The notes beneath the pieces are model-generated. The model had not been told where the DNA came from. It searched no databases and worked only from the letters and a program-made list of their open reading frames with translations. Below, piece after piece: positions 32,224 to 42,420 of a DNA stretch of 64,000 nt (within the stretch, counting starts at the first letter, position 1; every line of letters starts with the position of its first letter). Source of the DNA: Fasciola hepatica (lineage: Eukaryota; Platyhelminthes; Trematoda; Plagiorchiida; Fasciolidae); the NCBI GenBank assembly GCA_948099385.1, contig CANUEZ040000031.1, forward strand, positions 3,527,001 through 3,591,000, given 5' to 3'. Both the position numbers and the translations under genes were made by a program.

Positions 32224-32715
32224 TTATAAAGCTTCACTAAATGCACGTGGTTCTAGTCTTGGGTCCGTTTTCTCATCCGTCAGAAGTACACGACGGTCGA
32301 TTCGTGGGTTAGAAACAGCTTGAATTTCACTGAGGCACACGATCCATTGGTCGATTTCCTCCTTGGTTATTTCCTCGTTCCATTGGGCCTGTCCTCGAAA
32401 TATGTCTTGGAGAAGTAATTTAGACTGAACGTGATGGGAAAGCAGTTGCAAAACTGCAGTAAGAATCTGACAGGCATTTAAGTCTGACTGATAATTCACC
32501 CTTTCCAACTTGGCGGCACTCAACTTCACTTCGTCAACTAACTTGTTTGAAGCTTTAAAGTTTGAAGGCTTTACTGGTGGCCCGTCTATCAGTTCGTTGA
32601 CGTGTTGTCTTGCAATGATATGTAGCTCACCGAAACTCCTTTCGAGAATTCCTAATGCCTCTTCGTAGCCTTCCTTAAGTTGGAGGATTGCGCATCTTTG
32701 GATTATCGATGGCAA
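32224..32715 (-). pseudogene. BEL-3 Gag relic
   Basis: A 163-codon minus-strand frame corresponding to the middle of BEL/Pao Gag (DUF1759-like). It has EALGILERSFGE (compare RRILEDLFGQP in BEL-1), the NYQSDLNACQILTAVLQLL segment (compare GYQSDLNALHTQECIVRCL) and KLLLQDIFRG. It stops at 32224, about 35 bases before the RNase H-like relic begins, so zinc knuckles, protease and reverse transcriptase are all absent. The upstream end is cut at 32714 by an inverted LINE tail, which removed the 5' Gag and 5' LTR. Confidence 0.7.
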
Positions 32716-32990
32716 TAATAATAATAATAATAGTTTATTTCGGATACCCCGGAAGCATGCTCCAAAGCAAGATCAAACAATACAGTTGGAAGCTGAACCA
32801 GAGTTACAGGAGGATTGTAAAATTATGTGAACGCGATTGAATGCAAGAAAAAGCATTCAAGTCAATATTTGCATTACGGTCCGGCAAATTTAAACTCAAG
32901 GTCAGGCGGTCTAGCCGGTTGAAGGTAAAGTGTAGTTATTCTGCCAAAGTGTGAAGTGGATAGGGAATGGTAAAGAATCACACAAATCCA
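32712..32990 (-). mobile_element. Inverted LINE 3' end inserted in BEL-3
   Basis: Begins at the left with (AAT)n at 32714-32732 followed by gtttatttcgg, the reverse complement of the ccgaaataaac(ATT)n tail found at 143-189 and 13026-13058, and an agcatgct box. Gag of BEL-3 is broken exactly at the microsatellite. The element's right border cannot be placed; similarity to known 3' UTRs fades within about 280 bases. Confidence 0.65.
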
Positions 32991-33169
32991 ACCGAAGGAT
33001 GACTATCCTGCCGGAGGACCGAACTGGATTGACGGATTGATGAATATCGTGAAAAAGAAACTTTTCCGAAGGAGACGTAATCAAGCAATAGGGCTTTGCA
33101 AAGTATAAGACGGGTGCGACGTAAAGTGAAAAGATAAAAAAAGATGGATTTACGCATAGACAGCAAGAA

Positions 33170-33860
33170 AACTAGTTGAGGATTACTGTTGTAAAGTTCA
33201 ATGACTGTGTCTGGGATGAGCCAGTTGTTCAACAAGCGAACAACAATCCGGACTGTGGTTGCCAAAGTGATGATGAAGGAAGTGGCCGGATAATAACAAA
33301 TAGAACTTGAGCGGATTTGTTTGCCTTCGGAAGGAAGAAATATAACGCGTCATCATGAAACTGGGAACGGGCTAAAAGTCGATGTGTGATGCGTAGTTGC
33401 GATAGTGGCAGAAAAGTGTATTGCAAGAGAGATGACCAATTAGATGAGAGGTAAGTATTTACATACTGATATTTCTTAGCAAAGACTTCACACGATGAAA
33501 AAGATGCATTGAGGATCGGAAGTGCCCAAGAAGATCCAACGGACTAGAGCGTGGGAAAAGAAATACTCAGAACAACCGATGAATAGATTTGCTAAGTTCG
33601 GGAGCCGAATATGGGCGGAGTTTATGATAAACCAAATGGACTACACACCTGGACCGTGGTTGCCAAAGTGACGGCGGAAGAAGTGACTGGACAAAAACGT
33701 GTAGACTTTAAGCGAATTCGTTTGCTTTCAGAAGAAAGGAATATAATGCGTCAACATAAAACTGGGAACTGGCGAAAAATCGATATGTGCTGCTCAACCA
33801 TATTATTAGAGAAGACAGCTGTCAAAAGTGATGAGATGAAGTGTAGGAGACCACCAGTTT
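33170..33860. repeat. Tandem pair of diverged repeats
   Basis: 33245-33425 and 33645-33805 match each other at about 80% (both start ggttgccaaagtga; both hold gtttgc.ttc.gaag.aa). The same phrase is present in diverged form at 63925-64000, within a BEL-1-like LTR. The pair could be two LTR-derived fragments about 400 bases apart. The frame at 33611-34105 spans the second unit and has no known domain. Confidence 0.45.
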
Positions 33861-34180
33861 ATGTTCGCTACAGAAGGTGGACCAGTTTATGGCATCAGGC
33901 CCCCGAATATAAGAGCTTATCAGATGTGCATATGCGGGACATGATACCTTGCAAGATGAGGATATTGCAATGCAAAAGCCCTAGGTGGGCGAACAGCGAA
34001 ACCGACAGAGAAGGCAGACAATCTCATAATCATCGGCTACTGGGAATCTCTAGAGATATATTTTGCAGTGTCACATACTGTCTGGAGATTGTGGTACGGA
34101 TGTGAATGGCGACAATAAATGCGTTATTTTTTGAGTCAGTCTGTGGAAGTGGCAAAAAAGAGTGGGCTTTATCTAAGAGA

Positions 34181-34185
34181 ATCGT
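34181..34185 (+). repeat. BEL-1 target duplication, left (atcgt)
   Basis: The five bases atcgt directly left of the LTR are repeated exactly at 38288-38292, right of the other LTR. BEL/Pao integrases typically make 4-6 bp duplications. Confidence 0.9.
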
Positions 34186-34544
34186 TGTAAGTCAAATCTC
34201 GCAAATCGGGCAACGCGTAGCCAATTCAAACGAATCCCAAAACCAGAACAAGATTGATTCGTAGCTTCTACGGTACTAAATTGAAATGCACAAAGGATAC
34301 AAATATATACGAACCTCAAGTATGCGGCCAAATAGGCTTCACAGTAAAACCCAAAGGTCCAAAGCCCCGTGGCTCAAGCACGACAGTCAGAAACGGTTCA
34401 AGGCCAAATTCAAATGTCTCACATGGATAAACAAACGTGAAAATGTGTGGTGTATGAGCGAGCTTTCCAAGATAATGTTAAATATAGTCAAATTCACAAA
34501 GCACGTTGAACATATAGAAGGATTTTCAGTATTCGTTCTTTACA
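34186..34544 (-). repeat. BEL-1 3' LTR
   Basis: 359 bp, identical to 37929-38287 except for one base (34219, g versus a). Starts tgtaagtc and ends ctttaca on the plus strand. Just outside it (34545-34564), read on the minus strand, is a purine-rich tract starting ggaaggatttt and ending in ggcgg, a plausible second-strand primer site. Confidence 0.93.
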
Positions 34545-35358
34545 CCGCCGGCCAAAATCCTTCCGCGAAAATGGTTGTTTGGGGTTCAGGAAGTGGTCAT
34601 GATTCTCACCTTATCTACCTTTAACTTATTGTTAGTGCCTGTGGTTACTAACTTCCTGTGTTATCTGAACGTGAAACAGGTTTTCGCCGTAGTCATCATC
34701 GCACAATCCATAAGGAATCAATTCCAGATCCCGCTGCACAACTTGAGATTGACATATTCATCAGGAGACCGGCGCATATAGTCAGACGCACGATGAAGAT
34801 GAAGGCTTCGCAGAGTGAAGTGTTTCGCCGCACGAAATAAGTCTAAGCATCACAAGCAGTAACCCATTGCAGCAACTGGTTAGACTTATTTTGTTTACAA
34901 GCATGAGCGCAGAAGTTGAACGCAGGTGCAACGCCTAATGAGATATCGCGTAAAATTGACAGGTCACGAACCAGTGGAATTACATAAAATTAACGCACCA
35001 AATCTTCCGAAAGAAATGAAAACCGGTTTCTGATTACGAATAAATTTCGAAAACAAGTGTACGGCGGACAGTATCGAAATACACATGAACACGGAGATTG
35101 ATTGAATACTGGCATCTATCAGAGTATTTCAAAGTTTTTCTGTGCACAAAATATGTGACAATCAATATTTTATAAAATGTAAATAAATGTTCGCCTTTAA
35201 AGATAATAATAGTTTCACAGTGTGCTCACAGCTAGTATGCCTCACCTGAACTGTTCAAGTGAAATACTGGTGAATTTCTCCTCTTCGCCTATGTGCACGC
35301 TAGATAGAAACTGCAACTAAGTACATTTGCAACCTTTCAAAAAAATGGGTCCAGTTGA
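34545..35358 (-). other. BEL-1 3' untranslated region
   Basis: About 810 bases between the ORF stop and the 3' LTR. Neither integrase motifs nor the C-terminal Pol module are readable in any frame, so the region is either decayed Pol or unrelated filler. Small frames (34575-34840) on the opposite strand are not recognised. Confidence 0.6.
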
Positions 35359-37956
35359 TTAGTTGTAGAGCATGAAATGCAATAAAGTGCTGAGTAACTC
35401 GGAGCGAGGCGATCTGCGAGCTACTTTGTCTTTTGTATGTGGTTTCGAGCTCGAATCATCAACATTTTCCTCGCTGTTTCCTGCTACGAGTGGATTAACT
35501 CTTTGATGTCTCGAACACGTTCTTCGTTTCTTCCGTTTCCTGTAATGTAACACAACTGTAGGATCTGTCCAATAGGCAAGGCTCAGTTCGGCGGTGGTGC
35601 AGTTCTCTTTTAGCATTCGTGCTACCTTAAAACCCAATACCAGTGCAGTCGTTTTGAGCTCGTTTAGGGATACTGACTTCAGCTCAGCAATTGTTGTTTT
35701 GGCAAAGGGTACTTTGTTTCGCCGCCGGCCATGCAGTTCCACCCAGGTACCGTACACTGTCACTGGGTCGGCAAATTTCAAGCTGCTTTGGGGGACCTGC
35801 TGGTGTCCTTTTTTGAGATATTTCAAAAGCCTCCGGGCAACTTCTCCTTTTCTCGATAGGTGACTTGACGGTGGTCTCTTGGGTATAGCAACTTCATGCT
35901 GCCCACTGTGAAGTCCCGTCTTTGAATTCGCCATCGAAAGCACCGACTGATCCTTTGAGTGAACTTCGCTTTCCTGAGATGGACCGTTGGATTCAATATC
36001 GAAAGGCTGATTGTGTTCTACAGAGGCACTTCTCTCAGCCACATTTGAGCAATTTATTGATGCCGATTGTTGAAGTTCGCTCGTCAGGGTTCCGAGAAGT
36101 GTCCAGCCTAGTATAGTTCGCGTAGCGAATGGTTCTTTTCGATTGCTTGTGCTCTGTTCAAGCACCCAGTGAGCCTCTGGTACATTGCATCCAATTAGTA
36201 TGTCGACGTGGGGGCTAGACACTTCTTCGAACTCTATGTCCCTGAGATGAGACCATCTCTTGGCGATCGATCTAACAGAGTCGACTGGTCTCATTGGCAA
36301 GCTGTCTATTGCAAAAGCTTCCGGAATTTCTACGGTCCCCTCATCAGATAAAGACGTTAACTGCAGGGTCAGCCTCTTAGAATTGCTAACATGACCCCCT
36401 GCAATCGTGCTGATAGTGAGCGAGGTAGGCTCGCCTACTAGTTCACAGCTTTCTACAAGCTCGCGAGTAATCAGCGAGGTATCCGACCCCGTGTCCAAAA
36501 ATGCATTGACCCTCCTCAGTCCTTTAGGTGTCACGATACCGACAGGTACGATGCCTAATCTTGCCGGTTTGAAATCATCATGTCCCGTTGAACAGACAAT
36601 TTTGGGTTCATCCGGCTGAATAGGTCTATTGTTGAGAAGGCCATGCAGTAAGGAGTGATGATTACCCGAGCATCCGTCTTGGTTGCATTTCACTCTTAAG
36701 CTGTATTCAGAGGTTCGATGAGAGTTGTTTAAACACATAAAGCATGAGCCAATCCTTTTTACTGCGCACCACCGATCGGGTACACTCATCCCATGAAAGT
36801 TCGGACAATCTGGTAACCGATGCAGAGTGTTGCATAGCTTGCATTCAGCTGACCTCTCGGGTTCTTGACTTATCATGTGCATGTTAGCCAAAGACTGGGT
36901 TTGGTTACAGTCCTTCTCCACAATTTGAGATGTTGGTCCCCTTCGCGCCAGTCTGCAACTTTCGCGTACGATTTGTCCAAATCGACTGTTTGCGATACGG
37001 GATTGACGACCTATGAACTCCGTCAAATCGTTGAACGTAGATTCCCGCTCAAACATATTTATTTTTTCAGCTTCCTCTGCCCATCGGCTCTGTAAATCAA
37101 TAGATAGACATCGGACAATGCATTCCTGTGTGTGCAATGCATTCAGATCGGACTGGTATCCTAAGTGCTCCAGTGCTATACTGCAATTCTGCACTTTTAT
37201 CACCAAACTCGACAGTGATTCAGCCCTGCCTTCAGTCCTTTTCGCCTCCAATAAAACACTGTCAATTAGGCTTCTAGCCACCTTGAATGGTTGTCCAAAC
37301 AAATCTTCCAGGATTCTGCGCGCCCTGATGTACCCCATCGGTGGATCAAGCATCGCGCAGCCTTCGATAGCACTTTTGGCTCTCCCACGACAGTGATGTA
37401 ATAAATACAAAAACCTTTGACCAGGATCGGCAACTTTGCACTCAACAAAATTTTCGAATTGTTTCACGAATATACAGTATTGCTCGGGGTGCCCGTCGAA
37501 GTGGGACAGCTCCACTCTCGGCAGGTCAAGAGCCAAAACCTCGGTAGTTTCAGGCTGTCTCAGGGGTTTATATTCGTCGATCACAGTGCCTTTTCGATGT
37601 TGACATTGTGAACTACATGGACTCTTTGCTGGCTCTCTGAGACCAGTTTTTTGTGTAAGGGGCTCTGCTTCCTTTCTGGCTAACCGCAGCTCGTTTTCTA
37701 ATTCTATTACTCTCATTCTATAAGTACTAATATCGTCAAACACATCGCGGTTAGAGATATATGACCTGGCACTGACAGAGCTAGTAAACTTAGCATTATC
37801 TAGAGAATCAATAACACCCGAACCATCCCCAGAGACTTGCCGAGTTATTTCCTGTTGTCTCAAAAAGTCCTTGCTTCCTCGTCTGGGCATTTCCAATGGG
37901 TTTTCTTGTCCAGGTTCCACTTGAGTACTGTAAGTCAAATCTCGCAAATCGAGCAA
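35359..37956 (-). CDS. BEL-1 Gag-protease-RNase H-like polyprotein (no RT)
   Basis: An 865-codon uninterrupted ORF. The first nine codons lie in the 5' LTR; the Met at residue 23 (37890), outside the LTR and followed by PRRGSKDFLRQQEI, is a likelier start. Residues about 78-98 form a charged helix. 140-335 is Gag of the DUF1759 type (LPRVELSHFDGHPEQY, YLLHHCRG, RRILEDLFGQP). 372-437 is a Cys/His knuckle region; its second knuckle (CFMCLNNSHRTSEY) has Tyr where BEL-2 has the last Cys. 475-625 is an aspartic protease with FLDTGSDTSLI at 486-496, then DILIGCNVPEAHW. The sequence then jumps near residue 705-725 to an RNase H-like segment (FADPVTVYG, IAELKSVSLNELKTTALVLG, YWTDPTVVLHY, 728-805) and ends in a basic tail. 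The whole RT is missing in frame. Gag could still assemble particles; that is inference. Confidence 0.88.
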   Translation of the reverse strand: MLDLRDLTYSTQVEPGQENPLEMPRRGSKDFLRQQEITRQVSGDGSGVIDSLDNAKFTSSVSARSYISNRDVFDDISTYRMRVIELENELRLARKEAEPLTQKTGLREPAKSPCSSQCQHRKGTVIDEYKPLRQPETTEVLALDLPRVELSHFDGHPEQYCIFVKQFENFVECKVADPGQRFLYLLHHCRGRAKSAIEGCAMLDPPMGYIRARRILEDLFGQPFKVARSLIDSVLLEAKRTEGRAESLSSLVIKVQNCSIALEHLGYQSDLNALHTQECIVRCLSIDLQSRWAEEAEKINMFERESTFNDLTEFIGRQSRIANSRFGQIVRESCRLARRGPTSQIVEKDCNQTQSLANMHMISQEPERSAECKLCNTLHRLPDCPNFHGMSVPDRWCAVKRIGSCFMCLNNSHRTSEYSLRVKCNQDGCSGNHHSLLHGLLNNRPIQPDEPKIVCSTGHDDFKPARLGIVPVGIVTPKGLRRVNAFLDTGSDTSLITRELVESCELVGEPTSLTISTIAGGHVSNSKRLTLQLTSLSDEGTVEIPEAFAIDSLPMRPVDSVRSIAKRWSHLRDIEFEEVSSPHVDILIGCNVPEAHWVLEQSTSNRKEPFATRTILGWTLLGTLTSELQQSASINCSNVAERSASVEHNQPFDIESNGPSQESEVHSKDQSVLSMANSKTGLHSGQHEVAIPKRPPSSHLSRKGEVARRLLKYLKKGHQQVPQSSLKFADPVTVYGTWVELHGRRRNKVPFAKTTIAELKSVSLNELKTTALVLGFKVARMLKENCTTAELSLAYWTDPTVVLHYRKRKKRRTCSRHQRVNPLVAGNSEENVDDSSSKPHTKDKVARRSPRSELLSTLLHFMLYN
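37895..37928 (-). promoter_or_regulatory. BEL-1 primer-binding region (candidate)
   Basis: Immediately downstream of the 5' LTR the minus strand reads gtactcaag, then tggaacctggac. The TGG is the usual complement of a tRNA CCA end, here offset nine bases from the LTR. BEL-2 also has gtact and then a tggaac after its 5' LTR. The tRNA cannot be named from the sequence alone. Confidence 0.4.
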
Positions 37957-38287
37957 CGCGTAGCCAATTCAAACGAATCCCAAAACCAGAACAAGATTGA
38001 TTCGTAGCTTCTACGGTACTAAATTGAAATGCACAAAGGATACAAATATATACGAACCTCAAGTATGCGGCCAAATAGGCTTCACAGTAAAACCCAAAGG
38101 TCCAAAGCCCCGTGGCTCAAGCACGACAGTCAGAAACGGTTCAAGGCCAAATTCAAATGTCTCACATGGATAAACAAACGTGAAAATGTGTGGTGTATGA
38201 GCGAGCTTTCCAAGATAATGTTAAATATAGTCAAATTCACAAAGCACGTTGAACATATAGAAGGATTTTCAGTATTCGTTCTTTACA
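37929..38287 (-). repeat. BEL-1 5' LTR
   Basis: 359 bp direct repeat of 34186-34544 with one substitution. On the minus strand it precedes the Gag ORF, so it should hold the element promoter; no convincing TATA box was identified. The exact target copy atcgt follows at 38288. Confidence 0.93.
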
Positions 38288-38292
38288 ATCGT
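38288..38292 (+). repeat. BEL-1 target duplication, right (atcgt)
   Basis: Exact match to 34181-34185, confirming that the two LTRs belong to one insertion. Confidence 0.9.
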
Positions 38293-39415
38293 TAAGTTTA
38301 CAAGCAAGACTGCTGAGTAGTTTAGCAAGAAACCGCGAGGAAGTGAACCGGGAACAACGAGCCAAGAATGTTGATGGGTTTTAGGTAGGCGACAATTATG
38401 AACGAAAGACAACAAATTTTGCAGCGGGTAAAGAGCGGTAAGTTGTGAAGGCAAATTTGGAAGCGAGCACGATGGAGAACCCATGTCATTTGGAGGTGAC
38501 AGCAGCATAGTTGCACGATTTTGAGTATATGAATGGTGTTCTTTTTGTGTGGTTATTTAATTAATCCGCAACCGGAGCTGGTGGGCGGGGCTGACCGAGT
38601 GCTAGACACCCAACCTGAAAACCACTTTTGGAGGCAGGAGGTGCAATCCACAACCCATTTGCGCCCGCACATGGTTCCAGAAGATTTTCAGGCCCGATGT
38701 GCTCCGGCCAAAGCGGTGATTCTGACCGCGCCCCGCACCGGCGGGATTTGCACAAGTGATGTTGGTCGAGATCATACAAACGTAGAGATGGAGCAGTTCA
38801 GGAGATTGTGAGGGATCCTGGGGAAAAGGGTTAATGGGTGAGCGACAGAATGATGGGCGGGCATTGGATTTTCAGCGGGATGTGTGGGCCAGATAGTTCG
38901 TCGGTATTATCTCTGGCTCATTTGAAGACATCAAAAGGGAGATGCGCTACGGTCGGTGTCTGGAAACAAGAGTAGAGAGACGCGGTCTGGGTTTCTCCCA
39001 GCCAAGGGTCAAGGGTCGATGGTGAAAAGAGGAATCTGGTAATTTAGACACAAAATAATTTAGGAAGAATGAGGACTATGAGCTACTGAGAGTGAAAGAG
39101 AACACAAAAATAATGATCAAAACTAGGGATACGAATGATGATTTGGAGGCAAGTGATGGTCGCTGGAATTGGATTTGTTGTTGGAAAGCTAGAGCATAAT
39201 AAAGAAGGGGAATGGGGTCAGTTCAGGCTGAGTAAAGCGAATTAAGTATGGTGGAGACAGATAAGAGACGTTACAGCGCGTGAATTGGGGAGAATCCAAC
39301 AAGAGCAGTGTCAATAATGTAGGTCATTCCGAGAGGTACTATTATGCTGGCGATGGAGGAGACGTATGGGGTAGGTGATGTCGCCGTTGCAAAGGAAGTT
39401 ACCCGGGCTATGTTT
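38293..39415. other. Unassigned spacer
   Basis: Continuation of the pre-insertion locus (before BEL-1 arrived it was contiguous with sequence ending at 34185). 38560-38775 is clearly GC-richer than its flanks and holds a 92-codon frame without family motifs. The remainder is AT-rich with no recognisable protein or tail. Confidence 0.35.
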
Positions 39416-41400
39416 TAATAATAATGGTGTGTTTCTTGATCATGGTCACACACACTGTATGATGGAAGAATTCAATTCAATTCACGGCAATATGGGGTAA
39501 TCACAATTTTGAAGCTCAAGGTTCACATAACTGCAGTAATAGAGCAATCAGTCTGGATGGCGTTTAGGTGAATTAAAGCGGAAAGGGTCAACGCGGCTGT
39601 CGTGGATCGGTTTCGAATTCGGGACGGCGACGGTATGGTTAGCCGGATGGACGTATGAGTGCGGATAAAAGCCATACCGAAAAAGGGTAAAAGTGCAGTG
39701 CCTGCAAGAACCCATAAGGCAACTGGTGTCGGACATCACAACATGAACAGGGAGTCGAGGTAGGAATAATACACAACTTGCCTTATGGATGCCGATAACT
39801 GTCTACGACGGATCCGGTAGTCCAGAATGGATCACGGCGATCTACGGGATTTGGTGTGCAGTTGATGAAGATAAGGAGAGAGCGTTGGAGTGAAGGAGAT
39901 TCAAAGAAGAGTAGGGAAGTGTAGAAGGAGACGCGGTGTGGCACCAACTGGATATTTGAGGAATCAGTATAGAGAAACTGGTTGAGGGTTTTACCAAAAG
40001 AAAATTGAAGATAGAGTTAACATGGGGTTATCAAAGTGCAGTCCGGGATGCCTGTGGATATAGATAAGATTGATCCCCCATTGGATAACTCAGTGTGGAG
40101 GTATCCTGTGAAACAAATGTAAGTGAGTCGAATGAGATAATCAGATTGGCCTTTCTATATAGGTAATTCTGATATTATATAGAAAATCATGTGGAGAAAG
40201 AAACCTTCGTCAGGAATGCGGTGTATTCTAAGAGGCGTGAATGGTAAATGGACACAGAAATGGGAAAATCAACGAGAAGCCGTCGAGGAAACGCTCTGTT
40301 GGAAACAAAAGGAGCTGATGCAACCAAGCAAATATGCACAGCTAATGAAGATGAAAGGAGCCAGAGGTGACTGGGAGAGGCTAGACCCGAAGGAACAGGG
40401 AAGGTTGAAATAGTGTAAAAGTGAGATTTTCTGCGTACGTGATAAAAGAATGAATAACAAAGTGGTTGGTATTTTGTTTCCTAAAGATATTAGTTGCTGT
40501 TGATGGCAGGTTGTGCATGATGAGGGTAGCAGTCAAAAAAGGCTAGGCTGACGAAACAGGTAGAGTAGGTAGGAAATCAACGGTGAGGGCCAGATTCCGG
40601 TCACTATTTTCGGTACTGCAAACCAGAACGAATTAAACTGTTTTGTGTGGAGTATGAGAAGTCGATGCTGATGGTGTGTGGGGTAATGGGTGGTGTCAGG
40701 AATCTGTCTGGCGGTCCGGCGAGACTATCATAAATGATTGTGATCCTGGCCATGGGATTGTGATCACTGGTCATCCATGTAAGGTGCTCCATATAAAGCG
40801 TCATCAGGTATGAGTACAGGTTTAACCATGGTCAATCCGATCGATCAGATCGTTTAGTCCGTTAGGTAATCCAGGGGTAATGCCGATTAGGTTGCTGGGC
40901 TACCCAGGTAACCAGTGTGTTCTGAAAGAGAGGAAAAATGCTGCAGTCTGGAGAATGTTCAAGCTACAGGTTATGCTTAAAGGCTTAACGCAAATTAGAG
41001 CGAAAATGCTACTTGACGGCCAGTGGGCCCACCTACGAGGGATTGAGTGGCGGAGACTGGTAGTTTTGTGGGGCAGTTGGTTGATGATGGAGATATTAAG
41101 CAAATGCTTGGCCAGAGTGCAAAGTGGTTGGGTTGATAGGTGGCAGAAAAGTAAAGGGGCCCAGTTGAAGACCAAAAATACAACAGAAGAGAGTGGGGTC
41201 AGAAATGGGAATGGGAAAATGGAAGAAGCTGGCTGTCGCGCATTCCTAAAGTTCTGCAGATGAGGGCTATTTTTCTCTTTTTCTCAGCCACCCGGTAGGT
41301 GGCTTTTTCTTGAAAGGTGGACATGCAGAAATACTGTAGGTCAAGTTCTCTTACTAGCGGAGTAGTAGGAATGTACGAGCCGTTCGAGGCGAGGGATTCA
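39416..41400 (-). mobile_element. LINE-C 3' UTR and inverted tail
   Basis: The left end is an inverted LINE tail: (AAT)n at 39416-39425, then ggtgtgtttc and a gatcatgg box. The region around 39600-39640 resembles, inverted, the gattcgaaaccggtt phrase of LINE-A 3' UTRs (21460). 39880-40190 is the family C segment shared with 1380-1680 and 24790-25130. It leads rightward into the reverse-transcriptase relic. ORFs at 40189-40413 and 40880-41263 (plus) have no domain. Confidence 0.55.
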
Positions 41401-41404
41401 GGAG

Positions 41405-42420
41405 AAATCTAACTTTTATACGTCAGAACGGTACCCCTAGCGGTGGAGAAGCTCATTTTCCAAGTGATGCACCATGTGTCAAGAGCGTTCAGGTCGTCAG
41501 CTATTTCGATGAGGGTATAGGTCAAGGTATGGGGTTAAAACGAATATAAACCTTTGATATCAGCGGCCAATAAAAACGCGGTGCCGTGCCGTATTATCTT
41601 GAATACATCGTTAATGTAGAGGAAAAATAAAAGTGGGCCTAACACACTGCCCTGTATACCACCACTTGTGATTGGCTGGGGTGATGATAGGTAACCCGCA
41701 ATATTTACTGCTTACGATCTCATGCTAAGATAAGATGGCAGCCAAGCAAAGGATGGGTCTGTTATGCCACAAGATGTAACCCTGGTTAGCAGCTGAGCAT
41801 GAGGCACGCGATCAAATGCTTTCGTCATATCAAGGAAGATGACAATAAATGTCTTTCCAGAGTCAGCCGACGCTGTGATTAGCCTAAGGAAATCAAAATG
41901 GCAGGTCACACACGACCTAAACTTTAAGAAGCTTTGTCCGTTTTATTTATTAACCCACGGGTGAGGATAAAATTGGCAATCTCATATTTAACTACTCGTT
42001 CCGTTATCCTAGATGTAATGGGATCGTGGTTTGGGGGGCGGTAATTAGCAGGGTCATGTAAGGCACCTTTCTTATGGAGGGGAATGATAAAGGAAGTTTT
42101 TCACTGTCATGGGAAAATGATTTGTGAAATGGAGAGGTTAAATAGGTTCAGCAAAAGCATCACAACATCCGGACCGCCAAGACGAAACAGAGCTGGATGA
42201 ATACCATCGGGTCCAGGGAGGGCCGGGGGTCGGGTGATATTGACCAGCTCTCTGAATTCCTTGGCTGAGAATACCACGGTCGACAACGTATCGGCAGTCA
42301 AGGAGATGAGATCCCGGGTTGGAATATTGTGGACTCTTATGAGTAGAAGTGAAGAAATTATTGAATGCTTCAGCGATTAACTGAGGCGAGCTAATATAAA
42401 TGTTCTCTGATAGCAACAGA
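41405..42420 (-). pseudogene. LINE-C reverse transcriptase relic
   Basis: Read leftward. 42301-42107 has a PPALPGPDGIHPALF segment and LLLNLFNLS. 41909-41712 has TFIVIFLDMTKAFDRVPHAQLL (first catalytic Asp region) and SFAWLPSYLS. 41680-41560 has LGPLLFFLYINDVF, then LLAAD where the active site FADD is expected, so the first catalytic Asp of the pair is lost. 41520-41410 has DLNALDTW..TWKMSFS. The protein end (about 200 residues, including the WNKLP segment) is not found before the 3' UTR, implying an internal deletion. Several frameshifts are present. Confidence 0.78.

Larger units (their letters stand above)
34186..38287 (-). mobile_element. BEL-1: complete RT-less BEL/Pao element
   Basis: A 4102 bp LTR element on the minus strand: two 359 bp LTRs (TGTAA...TTACA ends) differing at a single position, an exact 5 bp target duplication, and one long internal ORF (35359-37956). 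Internal length is only 3384 bp, against about 5.5 kb in BEL-2. The ORF has Gag, zinc-knuckle, aspartic protease and RNase H-like regions but no reverse transcriptase, and no integrase is found between the ORF and the 3' LTR. Clean flanks and near-identical LTRs show recent transposition, so enzymes must have been supplied in trans. A second, diverged copy with the same missing block lies at 45528-46058 and 53006-53353. Confidence 0.9.

Noticed and set aside
33611..34105. 164-codon plus-strand ORF
   Set aside because: Spans a tandem repeat unit and unrelated flank; charged composition but no motif.
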